NCBI RefSeq assembly: GCF_020616555.1
Contig: NZ_CP085173.1
Coordinates: 8,200,001 to 8,264,000, forward strand
From: Streptomyces longhuiensis
Lineage (GTDB): Bacteria; Actinomycetota; Actinomycetes; Streptomycetales; Streptomycetaceae
Reading direction: 5' to 3'
DNA length: 64,000 nucleotides
The position numbers and the translations under genes are program-made. The notes beneath the pieces are model-generated. The model was not told the origin of the DNA. It saw only the letters and a program-made list of their open reading frames with translations, and did not search any database. Below, one piece after another: positions 1-8,763 of this stretch (the stretch's first letter is position 1; every line of letters begins with the position of its first letter).

Positions 1-477
1 TGGGCCGACGACGCCATGGTGCGTACGTCGATCGGGGCGATCCTGCTCCTGATGGCCGCCGTCACGGTGTGGCGCAGACGCCGGGAAGACGCTCCGGACG
101 TCGAGGAGACCGCGAGCCGCGCCGGCCGCGTGAAGGCCCGCTCCTACGGCGTGCTGGGCGGCTTCACGACCATGGTCGCCAATGCCGGCGGGCCCGTCAT
201 GTCGATGTACCTGCTGTCGGCGGGCTTCCGGAAGCTCGGCTTCCTAGGTACCTCCGCGTGGTTCTTCCTCATCGTCAACTCGGCCAAGGTGCCGTTCAGC
301 GTGGGCCTCGGCCTGATCAACGGGCGCTCGCTGCTCCTCGATGCGGCACTCGTCCTGTTCGTCGTACCCGGCGCGTTCATCGGCAAGGCCTGCGTGCACC
401 GCATCAACCAGCGGCTCTTCGAGCGGCTGGTGATCGCGGCGACCGTGGTCGGCGGGGTGCAGCTCCTGATGCGCTGA
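1..477 (+). CDS. TauE/SafE (TSUP) family membrane transporter, C-terminal part
   Basis: The reading frame is open from the first base, so the start lies outside the window. About 158 residues are visible. They are hydrophobic segments separated by short loops, including an internal stretch rich in Gly, Phe and Thr with a Met-Val-Ala-Asn-Ala-Gly-Gly-Pro sequence. That sequence is typical of the second repeat of the sulfite exporter TauE/SafE (TSUP) family, whose members move organosulfur or other small anions across the membrane. The protein ends normally with a short charged tail. The substrate cannot be told from the sequence. The gap downstream to the DUF309 gene holds no convincing gene. 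Confidence 0.75.
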   Translation, partial: WADDAMVRTSIGAILLLMAAVTVWRRRREDAPDVEETASRAGRVKARSYGVLGGFTTMVANAGGPVMSMYLLSAGFRKLGFLGTSAWFFLIVNSAKVPFSVGLGLINGRSLLLDAALVLFVVPGAFIGKACVHRINQRLFERLVIAATVVGGVQLLMR

Positions 478-729
478 GCCACCGTCACGAAGCGGAGAGG
501 ACCTTGTCCGGGCTGCGGGACGGCAGGCCGTGCTCCAGATCCTCGGCGAGCAGCCGCTTCGCGATCGTTGGTCACCCGGACAGCGTCAGATCGGGAACGG
601 GCACGTGCGTGATCCTGCGGAGCTCCATGGGTGACGGGCGGTGCGCTGTGCTGGGCGGGGATTTGCGGGGCTGCCGCCGCCCCGCCCCGCATGCCCGGGG
701 GCGTGGGGGTGTGGCTCTCTGCGGGTTGT
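478..729. other. Intergenic stretch, no convincing gene
   Basis: This is most of the 309-base gap between the exporter and the DUF309 gene. On the minus strand a short run starting at 628 (Met-Glu-Leu-Arg-Arg-Ile-Thr-His) stops after 18 codons at 572. A neighbouring frame continues with a Leu-Ala-Glu-Asp-Leu-Glu-His-like stretch, so it may be the remains of a small decayed gene. I cannot identify it. Confidence 0.4.
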
Positions 730-737
730 GGGGGCTG

Positions 738-762
738 GGCGCGCGGTTCCCCGCGCCCCTTT
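738..762 (-). terminator. GC-rich hairpin terminator downstream of the DUF309 gene
   Basis: GGGCGCG at 738-744 pairs with CGCGCCC at 752-758 around a CGGTTCCC loop, inside a G/C-rich hairpin of a type often repeated between Streptomyces genes. It lies just past the stop of the minus-strand DUF309 gene. A short T run follows on the plus strand, so it may work in both directions. Confidence 0.5.
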
Positions 763-786
763 GTGTGACGGAGCCTGGGCGAGCAG

Positions 787-1293
787 TCATGGGTGTAGGC
801 GGGGGGCGTTTGCCGCCGCGTCCAGGGTGGGGGGTTGTTCTTCCACCTTCTCGGCCAGCGTTGTCGCCCAGGTGTCCAGGGATGGCAGGTCGATTCCGTA
901 CGGTGCGGGTCTGCTCGTGGCCTCGGCCCAGGCCGTGAGGCCTCCTGCGCCGCGGCGCAGGAGGCGTGCGCCGCCCGCCGAGTTGCCACTGGCCGTGTGC
1001 GTCAGGCCCACCGCCAGCTGTGCCAGGGCGCGCCACAGGCCGCGCTCCTCGTCGGGCCCCGACTTCCACGCGTCCTCGAACACCTCGTGCGCGTGGAACG
1101 GCCGGCCCGCGTCGAGCAGCGCCTGCGCCTCCGTGACCGTCTCCTCGGGGGACCGCACCACCCCCTCCGGCTGTCGAGCGACCCCCTCCGCGCCGTACGG
1201 CAGCGGACGGCCGAGGCCGTCGCGGGGGCGCGCGTTGCGGGCCCGCCCCTCCTCGTCACGGTCGCGGTCCCGGCCACTGCTCACGTCACTCAT
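787..1293 (-). CDS. DUF309 domain protein
   Basis: A 168-residue protein. The first 45 residues are charged and low in complexity; the rest is a compact helical domain. The signature of the DUF309 family is clear: His-Ala-His-Glu-Val-Phe-Glu-Asp-Ala-Trp in mid-protein, then an Arg-Leu/Ala-Gln-Leu-Ala-Val-Gly helix. No catalytic activity is established for this family; the conserved His/Glu residues could bind metal. The ATG at 1293 is preferred over an upstream GTG because the upstream extension is Arg/Pro/Gly-rich and looks like non-coding high-GC sequence. Confidence 0.8.
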   Translation of the reverse strand: MSDVSSGRDRDRDEEGRARNARPRDGLGRPLPYGAEGVARQPEGVVRSPEETVTEAQALLDAGRPFHAHEVFEDAWKSGPDEERGLWRALAQLAVGLTHTASGNSAGGARLLRRGAGGLTAWAEATSRPAPYGIDLPSLDTWATTLAEKVEEQPPTLDAAANAPRLHP

Positions 1294-1440
1294 GCCTCGA
1301 TTGTCCCGCGCCGGCGCCCGGCCTTCCCGACGCGGCCCAGCCGCGTCCCCGCGGCTCTCGCACCGGCGACGGACCACCCCTGAGCTTGGGGTATTGTTCT
1401 TTCTGCGCCGCCAAGCGGAACACCCGCCGGGCGGCGCGAC

Positions 1441-1514
<74 letters not shown>

Positions 1515-1534
1515 CTTTTCGAAGTCGCAGATCA

Positions 1535-1566
1535 GGGGCCGTGTCAGAGAAATCTGACACGGCCCC
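1535..1566. terminator. Perfect 14-bp hairpin with GAAA loop
   Basis: GGGGCCGTGTCAGA at 1535-1548, loop GAAA, then the exact complement at 1553-1566. It sits between the tRNA on the plus strand and the convergent permease on the minus strand, and probably terminates both. Confidence 0.85.
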
Positions 1567-1599
1567 TCGGTCGTTCCCGGAACTCTCTCCCAACGCCTC

Positions 1600-3120
1600 T
1601 TATCCCGGGGTGTCTTCCTCCGCCGGAGGCGTGCCGTACGCGTCGCGCGCCGCGTACCACCACACCGTCGCCAGGATCAGGACCACGGCCAGGGCCGCCG
1701 ACGCGTAGTTCATCGAGTCGACCGTCACCGGTGACGCCTGCGGCAGGCAGAACAGGATCGTCACGAACGCCACCCACGTCACCGCGATCCAGCCGACCGG
1801 TCTGCTCCAGCGCCCCAGGTTCCAGGGGCCGGGAGCGAAGCGGTCGCCCGCCCGCAGGCGCAACAGGATCGGGATCGCGTACGCGGGCGTGATCCCGATG
1901 ACGTTGATGGCCGTCACCGCTCCGTACGCCGTCGTGGAGTAGAGGGACGGCAGCGCGATCACGGTGGCGAGGCCCACCGACAGCCACACGGCGGGCACGG
2001 GTGTGCGGGTGCGGGCGCTCACCCTGCGCCACAGGGCCGAGCCCGGCAGCGCGTTGTCGCGGCTGAACGCGAACACCATGCGGCTGGTCGCCGCCACCTC
2101 GGCGTTGCCGCAGAACAGCTGGGCCACGATCACGATCAGGAGCAGCGCCGTGGCGCCGGACGTGCCGAGGGCGTCGATCATGATCTGCGCGGGCGGCACC
2201 CCGGTGGCGCTGTCCTGCGCGCCCGCGTAGTCCTGGATCGCGAACGTCAGCCCGGCGAGCAGCACGAACCCGGCGATCCACGAGACCCACACGGCCCGCA
2301 CGATGCCGCGCGCGGCGGACATGGAGGCGTTCGACGTCTCCTCCGAGAGATGCGCGGACGCGTCGTAGCCGGAGAACGTGTACTGCGCGAGGAGCAGGCC
2401 GATCGCGGCGACGTACAGCGGGTTGTGCCAGCCGGTGTCGTTGACGAACTCGGTGAACACGAAGGACGGCGACCGGTGGTGGTCGGGCACGATCGCGAGG
2501 ACGCCGACGATCACGGCCACGCCCGTCAGGTGCCACCACACGCTGATCGAGTTGAGCACGCTGACCAGGCGTACGTCGAAGAGGTTCAGGGCGGCGTGCA
2601 CGACGAGGATGGCGAGGAAGATCAGGAAGGTCGATCCCGGTGTCGGGTCGAAGCCGAACCGGAGGTTGAGCAGCGCGCCGGTGAACAGGGCCGCGCCGTA
2701 GTCGATTCCGGCGATCGCGCCGAGCAGGCCCAGGAGGTTGAGCCAGCCCGTGTACCAGCCCCAGCGGCGGCCGCCGAGCCGGTCGGCCATGTAGTAGAGG
2801 GCCCCGGACGTCGGATACGCGCTGGTGACCTCGGCGAGCGCGAGGGCGACGAGGAGGACGAAGAGGCCGACGCCCGCCCATCCCCACATCATCACGGCCG
2901 GTCCGCCCGTGCCGAGGCCGAATCCGTAGAGCGTCATGCAGCCGGACAGGACGGAGATCACGGAGAAGCTGATGGCGAAGTTCCCGAAGCCGCCCATGCG
3001 GCGGGCCAGGACCGGCTGGTAGCCCAGCTCCCTGAGTCTGGCCTCCTCGTCCGGTGGCTGCCCGGCCTGTCCGTACTCGGCGGCGCTCGACGTGGTGGTG
3101 CCTATTTCCGGTGTGGACAT
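1600..3120 (-). CDS. APC superfamily amino acid permease
   Basis: A 506-residue inner-membrane protein with about twelve hydrophobic segments. After a polar N-terminus comes the Leu-Gly-Tyr-x-Pro-x-Leu-x-Arg-x-Met-Gly-x-Phe-x-Asn-Phe-Ala stretch typical of the ACT/GABA-permease branch of the APC superfamily. A Gly-rich TM1 and a Phe-Ser-Gly-Tyr-Asp-Ala-Ser-Ala-His segment in the middle also fit proton-coupled amino acid or choline-type uptake. The ATG at 3120 is preceded by AGAGGAG, a good ribosome binding site. It is divergent from the FGGY kinase operon, so it may import that pathway's substrate or nitrogen source; this is inference from position only. CAGACCT occurs twice, 12 nt apart, in the shared 129-nt intergenic region. 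Confidence 0.85.
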   Translation of the reverse strand: MSTPEIGTTTSSAAEYGQAGQPPDEEARLRELGYQPVLARRMGGFGNFAISFSVISVLSGCMTLYGFGLGTGGPAVMMWGWAGVGLFVLLVALALAEVTSAYPTSGALYYMADRLGGRRWGWYTGWLNLLGLLGAIAGIDYGAALFTGALLNLRFGFDPTPGSTFLIFLAILVVHAALNLFDVRLVSVLNSISVWWHLTGVAVIVGVLAIVPDHHRSPSFVFTEFVNDTGWHNPLYVAAIGLLLAQYTFSGYDASAHLSEETSNASMSAARGIVRAVWVSWIAGFVLLAGLTFAIQDYAGAQDSATGVPPAQIMIDALGTSGATALLLIVIVAQLFCGNAEVAATSRMVFAFSRDNALPGSALWRRVSARTRTPVPAVWLSVGLATVIALPSLYSTTAYGAVTAINVIGITPAYAIPILLRLRAGDRFAPGPWNLGRWSRPVGWIAVTWVAFVTILFCLPQASPVTVDSMNYASAALAVVLILATVWWYAARDAYGTPPAEEDTPG

Positions 3121-3249
3121 GAGCTCCTCTTGTGGGGAGAGAGGCGTGAAGTCACAGGTCTGGTACGAGGTCTGACGGATGATCAGTGTAGGGGCGGAGG
3201 GAAGGGGGCGCCCTTGACGCTCTCGCGGAGGCTGTAGCAGGCTTCCGCG

Positions 3250-4722
3250 GTGATCACGAATGCCGGCGGGCCGCGCGAGGGAACCGTCCTCGCCATCGAT
3301 CAGGGCACATCGGGGACCAAGGCTCTCGTCGTCTGCCCGCGCCGCGGCGTGATCGGCTCCGGCAGTGCGCCCGTACGTCCGCGCCACCTCCCGGGCGGCC
3401 TCGTCGAGGTCGATCCGGCCGCGCTGCTCGCCTCCGTCGTCGACGCGGGACGCCGCGCGCTGGCCGCCGCGGGCGAGCCCGTCGGCGCGGTCGGCCTCGC
3501 CAACCAGGGCGAGACGGTCCTCGCCTGGGACCCCGCGTCGGGCAGGCCGCTCACGGACGCGATCGTCTGGCAGGACCGACGGGCGGAAGCGCTGTGCGCG
3601 GAACTCTCCTCGTACGCCGATGAGTTGCGGGACCTCACGGGGCTGCCGCTCGACCCCTACTTCGCCGCCCCGAAGATGGCCTGGATCCGGCGGCACCTCA
3701 CCCGGGACGGCGTCGTCACCACCAGCGACGCGTGGCTCGTCCACCGGCTGACCGGCGCGTTCGTCACCGACGCCGCCACCGCGGGACGCACGCAGCTCCT
3801 CGACCTGGACGCCGTCGCGTGGTCGCCGCGGGCCCTGGAGATCTTCGGCCTCGGCGGCGAGCGGCTACCGGACGTCGTCGACGCCGCGGGACCCGTCGGC
3901 ACGACGAAGGCATTCGGCCCCGAACTACCCCTCACCGGGCTCCTCGTGGATCAGCAGGCCGCGCTGCTCGCGCAGGACGTGACCGAGCGGGGAACCGCCA
4001 AGTGCACCTACGGAACAGGTGCGTTCCTGCTCGCCCCGACCGGCGACCGCCCGCGCCGCGGCAGTTCCGGACTGGTCAGCTGCGTCGCGTGGCGACTGGC
4101 CGGGCGGAGCAGCTACTGCCTCGACGGGCAGGTCTACACCGCCGCATCCGCCGTCCGCTGGCTCACCGGCCTCGGGGTGATCTCGGGGGCCGAGGACATC
4201 GACCCGGTCGGATCGGCCGTGCCCGACACCGGCGGCGTCACCTTCGTGCCCGCCCTCGCCGGTCTCGCGGCGCCCTGGTGGCGCGGCGACCTGCGCGGCT
4301 CCCTGACGGGCCTCGGCCTGGACACGACCCCCGGCCACCTCGTCCGCGCCCTGTGCGAGGGGATCGCCGCGCAGGTCGTCTCGCTCGCGGACGCCGTCGC
4401 CGCCGACCTGGGTGAACCGCTGCGCGCCCTGCGCGTGGACGGCGGCCTGACCCGGTCGGCCCTGCTGATGCAGACCCAGGCGGACCTTCTCCAACTGCCC
4501 GTGGAAGTTGCTGAGTTGCCCGACGCGACCGCGCTCGGCGTAGGTGCCGTCGCCCGGCTCGGACTCGATCCCGCGCTCACCGTGCGGGACGCGGTCCCGT
4601 ACGGGCGGCCCGCCGCCGTGTACGAGCCGCGCATCGACGCCGCCCAGGCCGCCGAACGCCTCGACGGGTTCCGCTCGGCGGTGGCCACGCTCCTCGACCG
4701 CACGCCGGCGGGGTCCCCATGA
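3250..4722 (+). CDS. FGGY family carbohydrate kinase (glycerol-kinase-like)
   Basis: 490 residues, the normal length for the family. The N-terminal ATP-fold motif Ala-Ile-Asp-Gln-Gly-Thr-Ser-Gly-Thr-Lys-Ala is present, as are the substrate-site run Trp-Gln-Asp-Arg-Arg and a C-terminal Gly-Gly-Leu-Thr-Arg-Ser nucleotide loop. Members phosphorylate glycerol or related polyols and sugars using ATP. The neighbouring glycerol-3-phosphate-dehydrogenase-like genes point to glycerol or a close analogue. The GTG start has no ribosome binding site close by. A TTGACG at 3214 and TAGCAG at 3235 end just before it, so the message may be leaderless; that spacing (15 nt) is short. The end overlaps the next gene by ATGA. 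Confidence 0.85.
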   Translation: MITNAGGPREGTVLAIDQGTSGTKALVVCPRRGVIGSGSAPVRPRHLPGGLVEVDPAALLASVVDAGRRALAAAGEPVGAVGLANQGETVLAWDPASGRPLTDAIVWQDRRAEALCAELSSYADELRDLTGLPLDPYFAAPKMAWIRRHLTRDGVVTTSDAWLVHRLTGAFVTDAATAGRTQLLDLDAVAWSPRALEIFGLGGERLPDVVDAAGPVGTTKAFGPELPLTGLLVDQQAALLAQDVTERGTAKCTYGTGAFLLAPTGDRPRRGSSGLVSCVAWRLAGRSSYCLDGQVYTAASAVRWLTGLGVISGAEDIDPVGSAVPDTGGVTFVPALAGLAAPWWRGDLRGSLTGLGLDTTPGHLVRALCEGIAAQVVSLADAVAADLGEPLRALRVDGGLTRSALLMQTQADLLQLPVEVAELPDATALGVGAVARLGLDPALTVRDAVPYGRPAAVYEPRIDAAQAAERLDGFRSAVATLLDRTPAGSP

Positions 4723-6161
4723 CCGTCACCACCAAAGGGCCGCTGTCCCCCAAAGGGCAGCTGTCGCCCCGGCCCTACGACGTCGCGGTCGTCGGCGCCG
4801 GCGTCGTCGGTACCGCCATCGCCCGCGAACTGGCGCGCCACCCACACCTGCGCATCGCTCTCGTGGAGGCGTCCGGCGATGTCGGAGACGGCACCTCCAA
4901 GGCCAACACGGCGATCCTGCACACGGGGTTCGACGCCGTGCCCGGCTCCCTGGAGTCCCGCCTCGTCAGGGAAGGGCAGCGGCTGCTCTCCGCCTACGCG
5001 GCCGAGTCCGGAATCCCTGTCGAGACCGTCGGCGCCCTGCTCGTCGCCTGGGACGACGAACAACTCGACGCGCTGCCCGGCCTGTTGGAGAAGGCCGGAC
5101 ACAACGGATACGACGCGGCGCGCATCATCAGCGCCGACGAGACCCGGGCCCGCGAACCGCACCTGGGCCCCGGCGCGCTCGGCGCCCTCGACGTCCCGGG
5201 CGAGAGCATCATCTGCCCCTGGACCACCACGCTCGCGTACGCCACCCAAGCGGTGCGGTCCGGTGTCGACCTGCATCTCAACGTCCGAGTGGAGAAGGTG
5301 AGTTCGGAAGACGGTGCACACCTTCTGGACACGTCGCGCGGCGCGCTCCGGGCGCGGTTCCTCGTCAACGCCGCGGGGCTGAACGCCGACGTGCTCGACC
5401 GGCTCGTCCTCGGGAGCGGGGACTTCACCGTCACCCCGCGCCGCGGCCAGCTCATCGTCTTCGACAAACTCGCCCGCGACCTGGTCCGGCACATCCTGCT
5501 TCCGGTGCCGACCGCGCTCGGCAAGGGCGTCCTCGTGGCGCCGACCGTCTACGGCAACGTACTGCTCGGCCCGACCGCCGAGGACCTCGACGACAAGACG
5601 GCCACCGGCACGACGGCGGACGGACTCGACGGGCTGCTCACGAAGGGGCGCCGCATCCTGCCCGCCCTGGTCGACGAGGAGGTCACCGCCGTGTACGCGG
5701 GCCTGCGCGCCGCCACCGAGCACGACGACTACCGCATCCGCTGCCACGAGGGGCGGCGCTACGTCACCGTGGGCGGCATCCGCTCGACCGGCCTCACCGC
5801 GTCCATGGCGATCGCGGCGCACGTCGCGGGCCTGATCGCCGAGGCGGACCCCGGCCTCGACCTCAAGGACCCGGTCGAGCCGCTCCCCGTCCACATGCCC
5901 AACCTGGGCGAGGCCTTCCCCCGCCCCTACCAGCGCGCCGACCTCATCGCGACCGACCCCGCGTACGGCACCATCGTCTGCCACTGCGAGCGCGTGACCC
6001 GCGGCGAGATCAGGGACGCCCTGATCAGCACGGTCCCGCCCGCTTCCCTGGAGGGCCTGCGCCGCAGGACCCGGGCGCGGGGCGGACGGTGCCAGGGGTT
6101 CTACTGCGGGGCGGCCGTGCGCGTACTTCACGAGGGGAGGGGCGAGTGGGGTCCGGAATGA
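4719..6161 (+). CDS. GlpA-like FAD-dependent dehydrogenase with BFD-type [2Fe-2S] domain
   Basis: 480 residues. A DAO/GlpA-type FAD fold begins with Gly-Ala-Gly-Val-Val-Gly at residues 26-31. Near the C-terminus is a bacterioferritin-associated-ferredoxin-like (Fer2_BFD) domain with Cys421, Cys423, Cys458 and Cys463, the four ligands of a [2Fe-2S] cluster. The layout matches the large subunit of anaerobic glycerol-3-phosphate dehydrogenase and related L-2-hydroxyglutarate oxidase-like enzymes, which oxidise a hydroxy-substrate and pass electrons on. It starts within the last codons of the kinase gene (ATGA at 4719), so kinase and dehydrogenase are translationally coupled and should act in sequence on the phosphorylated product. 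Confidence 0.85.
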   Translation: MTVTTKGPLSPKGQLSPRPYDVAVVGAGVVGTAIARELARHPHLRIALVEASGDVGDGTSKANTAILHTGFDAVPGSLESRLVREGQRLLSAYAAESGIPVETVGALLVAWDDEQLDALPGLLEKAGHNGYDAARIISADETRAREPHLGPGALGALDVPGESIICPWTTTLAYATQAVRSGVDLHLNVRVEKVSSEDGAHLLDTSRGALRARFLVNAAGLNADVLDRLVLGSGDFTVTPRRGQLIVFDKLARDLVRHILLPVPTALGKGVLVAPTVYGNVLLGPTAEDLDDKTATGTTADGLDGLLTKGRRILPALVDEEVTAVYAGLRAATEHDDYRIRCHEGRRYVTVGGIRSTGLTASMAIAAHVAGLIAEADPGLDLKDPVEPLPVHMPNLGEAFPRPYQRADLIATDPAYGTIVCHCERVTRGEIRDALISTVPPASLEGLRRRTRARGGRCQGFYCGAAVRVLHEGRGEWGPE

Positions 6162-7417
6162 CGCGGCGGCAGCGGGGCGTCGACGTGCTCGTCGTCGGCG
6201 CGGGGCCCGCCGGGCTCGCCGCCGCCCGCGGCCTCGCCGAGCACGGCGTGGGCGTCGTGGAGGTCCTGGAGCGTGAGGTGGTGGCGGGCGGTGTGCCGCG
6301 GCACTGCCACCACCGCGGGTTCGGCCGGTGGGGCGTGACGGGGCCGCAGTACGCGGCCAGGACCGTCGAGGCCGCGCTCGGCTCCGGCGCCCGCGTACGG
6401 ACCGGGGTCACCGCCACCGGCTGGGCCGGGCCGCTCACCCTGGACACCACTGGCCCGCACGGGCTCGAACGCATCACCGCGCGCGCCGTCGTCCTCGCCA
6501 CCGGGGCGCGCGAACGCCCGCGCAGCGCACGCCTCGTACCCGGCACACGGCCCGCCGGAGTGCTCACCACCGGCGAGCTCCAGCAGGCCGTCCACCTGCA
6601 CGGACAGCGGGTCGGCACCCGCGCGGTCGTCGTCGGAGCCGAACCGGTCGGCTACGCGGCCCTGTCCGCCCTGCGCCGCGCGCGCGTCACCGTCGTCGCG
6701 CTCACCACCGATCAGCCGCGCCACCAACTGGGCCGGGCGTCGGCCGTCGCGGCACGCATCGGTCACGGCGTCCCCGTACTCACCGGCACGACCGTGGCCG
6801 AACTCCTGGGCAGGGGCCGGCTGTCGGGTGTACGGCTGCGGCATCGTGACGGCCGGCTGACGACCGTCGACTGCGACACCGTGGTGTTCACCGGGGACTT
6901 CGTGCCGGACCACGAGCTGGCGCGGCGCGGGGGAGTGGCACTCGATCCCGGGACGCGGGGGCCCGCCGTCGACGGCGCGTTCCGCACCGGCGTCGAGGGC
7001 GTCTTCGCCGTGGGGAACGTGCTGCACGCGGTGGAGCCGGCGCTGTGGGCGGCCCGCGAGGGCGCGCTCGCGGCCGACGCCGTGCGCGGGTTCCTGGACG
7101 GCTCGGGTCCGGCGCCGGGCGGCCCGGCGATCGAGGTCGCGGCGCCCCTGCGCTGGGTGGCGCCGAACCGGGCGGTCCCGGGGGTGCCGGTGGACGGCTT
7201 CGTTCTGCGCACGGCGCAGGCGCTGACCCGGCCGGTGCTCGTCGTGACGCAGGACGGCCACCGCCTGCACCGCCAGTACGTACCGCGCCGCGCGCTCCCC
7301 AACCGCACCCTGCGCTTGGCGGGCCACTGGACGGGAAAGGTCGACGCCGCAGGCGGCCCCGTCCGGATCACGGTCGGCGGGCTCAGGGACGGAATCTTCG
7401 GAGCGGCCACGGAGTGA
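6158..7417 (+). CDS. GlpB/HcnB-like NAD(P)/FAD-dependent oxidoreductase
   Basis: 419 residues, coupled to the preceding gene by an ATGA overlap. The N-terminal FAD motif Gly-Ala-Gly-Pro-Ala-Gly lies at residues 14-19. A second nucleotide-binding region contains Val-Val-Gly-Ala-Glu-Pro-Val-Gly, and the late FAD motif reads Gly-Val-Phe-Ala-Val-Gly-Asn. There is no CxxC redox pair, so it is not a thioredoxin-reductase-type enzyme. It resembles the small flavoprotein partner in hydrogen cyanide synthase, opine oxidase and GlpAB-type complexes. No GlpC-like membrane anchor follows, so the electron acceptor is unknown. Confidence 0.8.
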   Translation: MTRRQRGVDVLVVGAGPAGLAAARGLAEHGVGVVEVLEREVVAGGVPRHCHHRGFGRWGVTGPQYAARTVEAALGSGARVRTGVTATGWAGPLTLDTTGPHGLERITARAVVLATGARERPRSARLVPGTRPAGVLTTGELQQAVHLHGQRVGTRAVVVGAEPVGYAALSALRRARVTVVALTTDQPRHQLGRASAVAARIGHGVPVLTGTTVAELLGRGRLSGVRLRHRDGRLTTVDCDTVVFTGDFVPDHELARRGGVALDPGTRGPAVDGAFRTGVEGVFAVGNVLHAVEPALWAAREGALAADAVRGFLDGSGPAPGGPAIEVAAPLRWVAPNRAVPGVPVDGFVLRTAQALTRPVLVVTQDGHRLHRQYVPRRALPNRTLRLAGHWTGKVDAAGGPVRITVGGLRDGIFGAATE

Positions 7418-7627
7418 TGCGCGCCCCTTGCTGACCCGCGCGCCGTCCACGCCCCGGAGGCGGGCCGCATCGGCTGCCCAGTGGTGCGTCTTCGAAAAAT
7501 GGCGCGGACACGCCCATTGTCAGGGTTGCGGTGAGGGAGTTACATGGTGCCCGCACGTGACGAAAGCGCTTTCTGTCGGTCGGGGGAATCCCGGTCGGCA
7601 GCCCCTTCGTTGCCGCTCGGAGGCCGT

Positions 7628-8710
7628 ATGAGACTGCCCCGCACCAGCCGCACTGCGATCGCCCGGACCGCCGTCCGCACCGGGCTCGCACCACACGCCC
7701 GGCGCGCCCGATCCGCCCGGGACACCCGCCGTACCCGACGCACCGCACTCGCCGCCGTGGCCCTCGCCTCGGTCGCCGTCCTCGCCGCCGCCGCGCTTCC
7801 CGCGCAGGCGAGCGGCCCCGCTCACAAGGTCCCCGCGCAGGCCAACGGCCCCGAGGGACACAGCCCGTTGCGCGCCCAGGCCGTCGCCGCCTACGACTTC
7901 GGGCACCCCGATCCCGCCGATCCCGCGAGGGAGCGGGACATCGGCCGCTCCCGCACCCCGCTCACGCTCATCAACGGCGGCTCCGCCATGCGCGTCGACG
8001 ACGAGGCGTACCGGGGCAGCTCGCCCGCCCTCCAGGTGCGTCAGCAGAACCCGGCCACGGCCGGCAACGACGACTGGAAAGCGGGTACTTGGAACGAGGC
8101 CGGGGTCGGGTCCCTCGGCGCCTTCAACAGCGCCAAGGCCGCCACGGTCATGGGCTGGTTCAAGATGACGGGCGACAATCCCACCCTCAACTCCAACACC
8201 GCCAACCCCACCGACCGCTACGGAGCGATCGGACTCGCCGGGGTGCTCTCCGGCACCAGTGACGGGCACGCCGTGCGTGCGCTGCTCGAACTCATCCAGG
8301 TGAACGGCGAGTTGAAGCTCGTCGCGCTCGGCCGTCGCCTCGACAGCGGCGCCTCCCAGACCTTCGCCGCCTCCGCCGACTGGCAGAAGGTGCTGCCCCG
8401 GGGCGAGTGGGTCCATCTGGCCGCCACCTTCGACTTCCGCGACGGCACGATGGCCCTGTACCGCGACGGCAAGCCGCTCGACGGCTTCTACGTCACGCCG
8501 GGCGACCCCTGGGAACTCACCACCACACCGGCACCGCACCGCGCCTCGCCGACCGACCCGCGCGGCATCAAGGTCGGCGGCAGCTTCCCGCAGAACACGC
8601 GCGAGAACAACGCCTGCGACTGCCGCATGGACGATCTCCTCTTCCTGGACCGCGAAGTGACGGCCGGTCAGGTCAGCGCTGAGTACCGCCGCATGACGAG
8701 GGGCCACTGA
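7628..8710 (+). CDS. Secreted LamG (concanavalin-like) domain protein
   Basis: 360 residues. The Arg-rich N-terminus is followed by a strongly hydrophobic Ala/Val/Leu segment ending in Ala-Gln-Ala, a classical signal peptide with an unusually long n-region. The mature part is a single LamG/concanavalin-A-like jelly roll covering about residues 90-350; its typical Trp-Val-His-Leu-Ala-Ala-Thr-Phe-Asp and Leu-Tyr-Arg-Asp-Gly-Lys strands are visible. Such domains bind carbohydrate or other ligands. GGAGG lies just before the ATG at 7628. It is 53 nt upstream of a secreted sugar dehydrogenase that also ends in a LamG-like domain, so the two probably act together outside the cell. Confidence 0.8.
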   Translation: MRLPRTSRTAIARTAVRTGLAPHARRARSARDTRRTRRTALAAVALASVAVLAAAALPAQASGPAHKVPAQANGPEGHSPLRAQAVAAYDFGHPDPADPARERDIGRSRTPLTLINGGSAMRVDDEAYRGSSPALQVRQQNPATAGNDDWKAGTWNEAGVGSLGAFNSAKAATVMGWFKMTGDNPTLNSNTANPTDRYGAIGLAGVLSGTSDGHAVRALLELIQVNGELKLVALGRRLDSGASQTFAASADWQKVLPRGEWVHLAATFDFRDGTMALYRDGKPLDGFYVTPGDPWELTTTPAPHRASPTDPRGIKVGGSFPQNTRENNACDCRMDDLLFLDREVTAGQVSAEYRRMTRGH

Positions 8711-8763
8711 CGCCTCGTACCCCCGCTTCCCTCCAGCCGTACTCGCCATCCGAAGGGACCCGC

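Noticed and set aside
4134..6131. 665-codon minus-strand frame opposite the GlpA-like gene
   Set aside because: Antisense shadow of a gene with clear FAD and FeS motifs; no motifs of its own.
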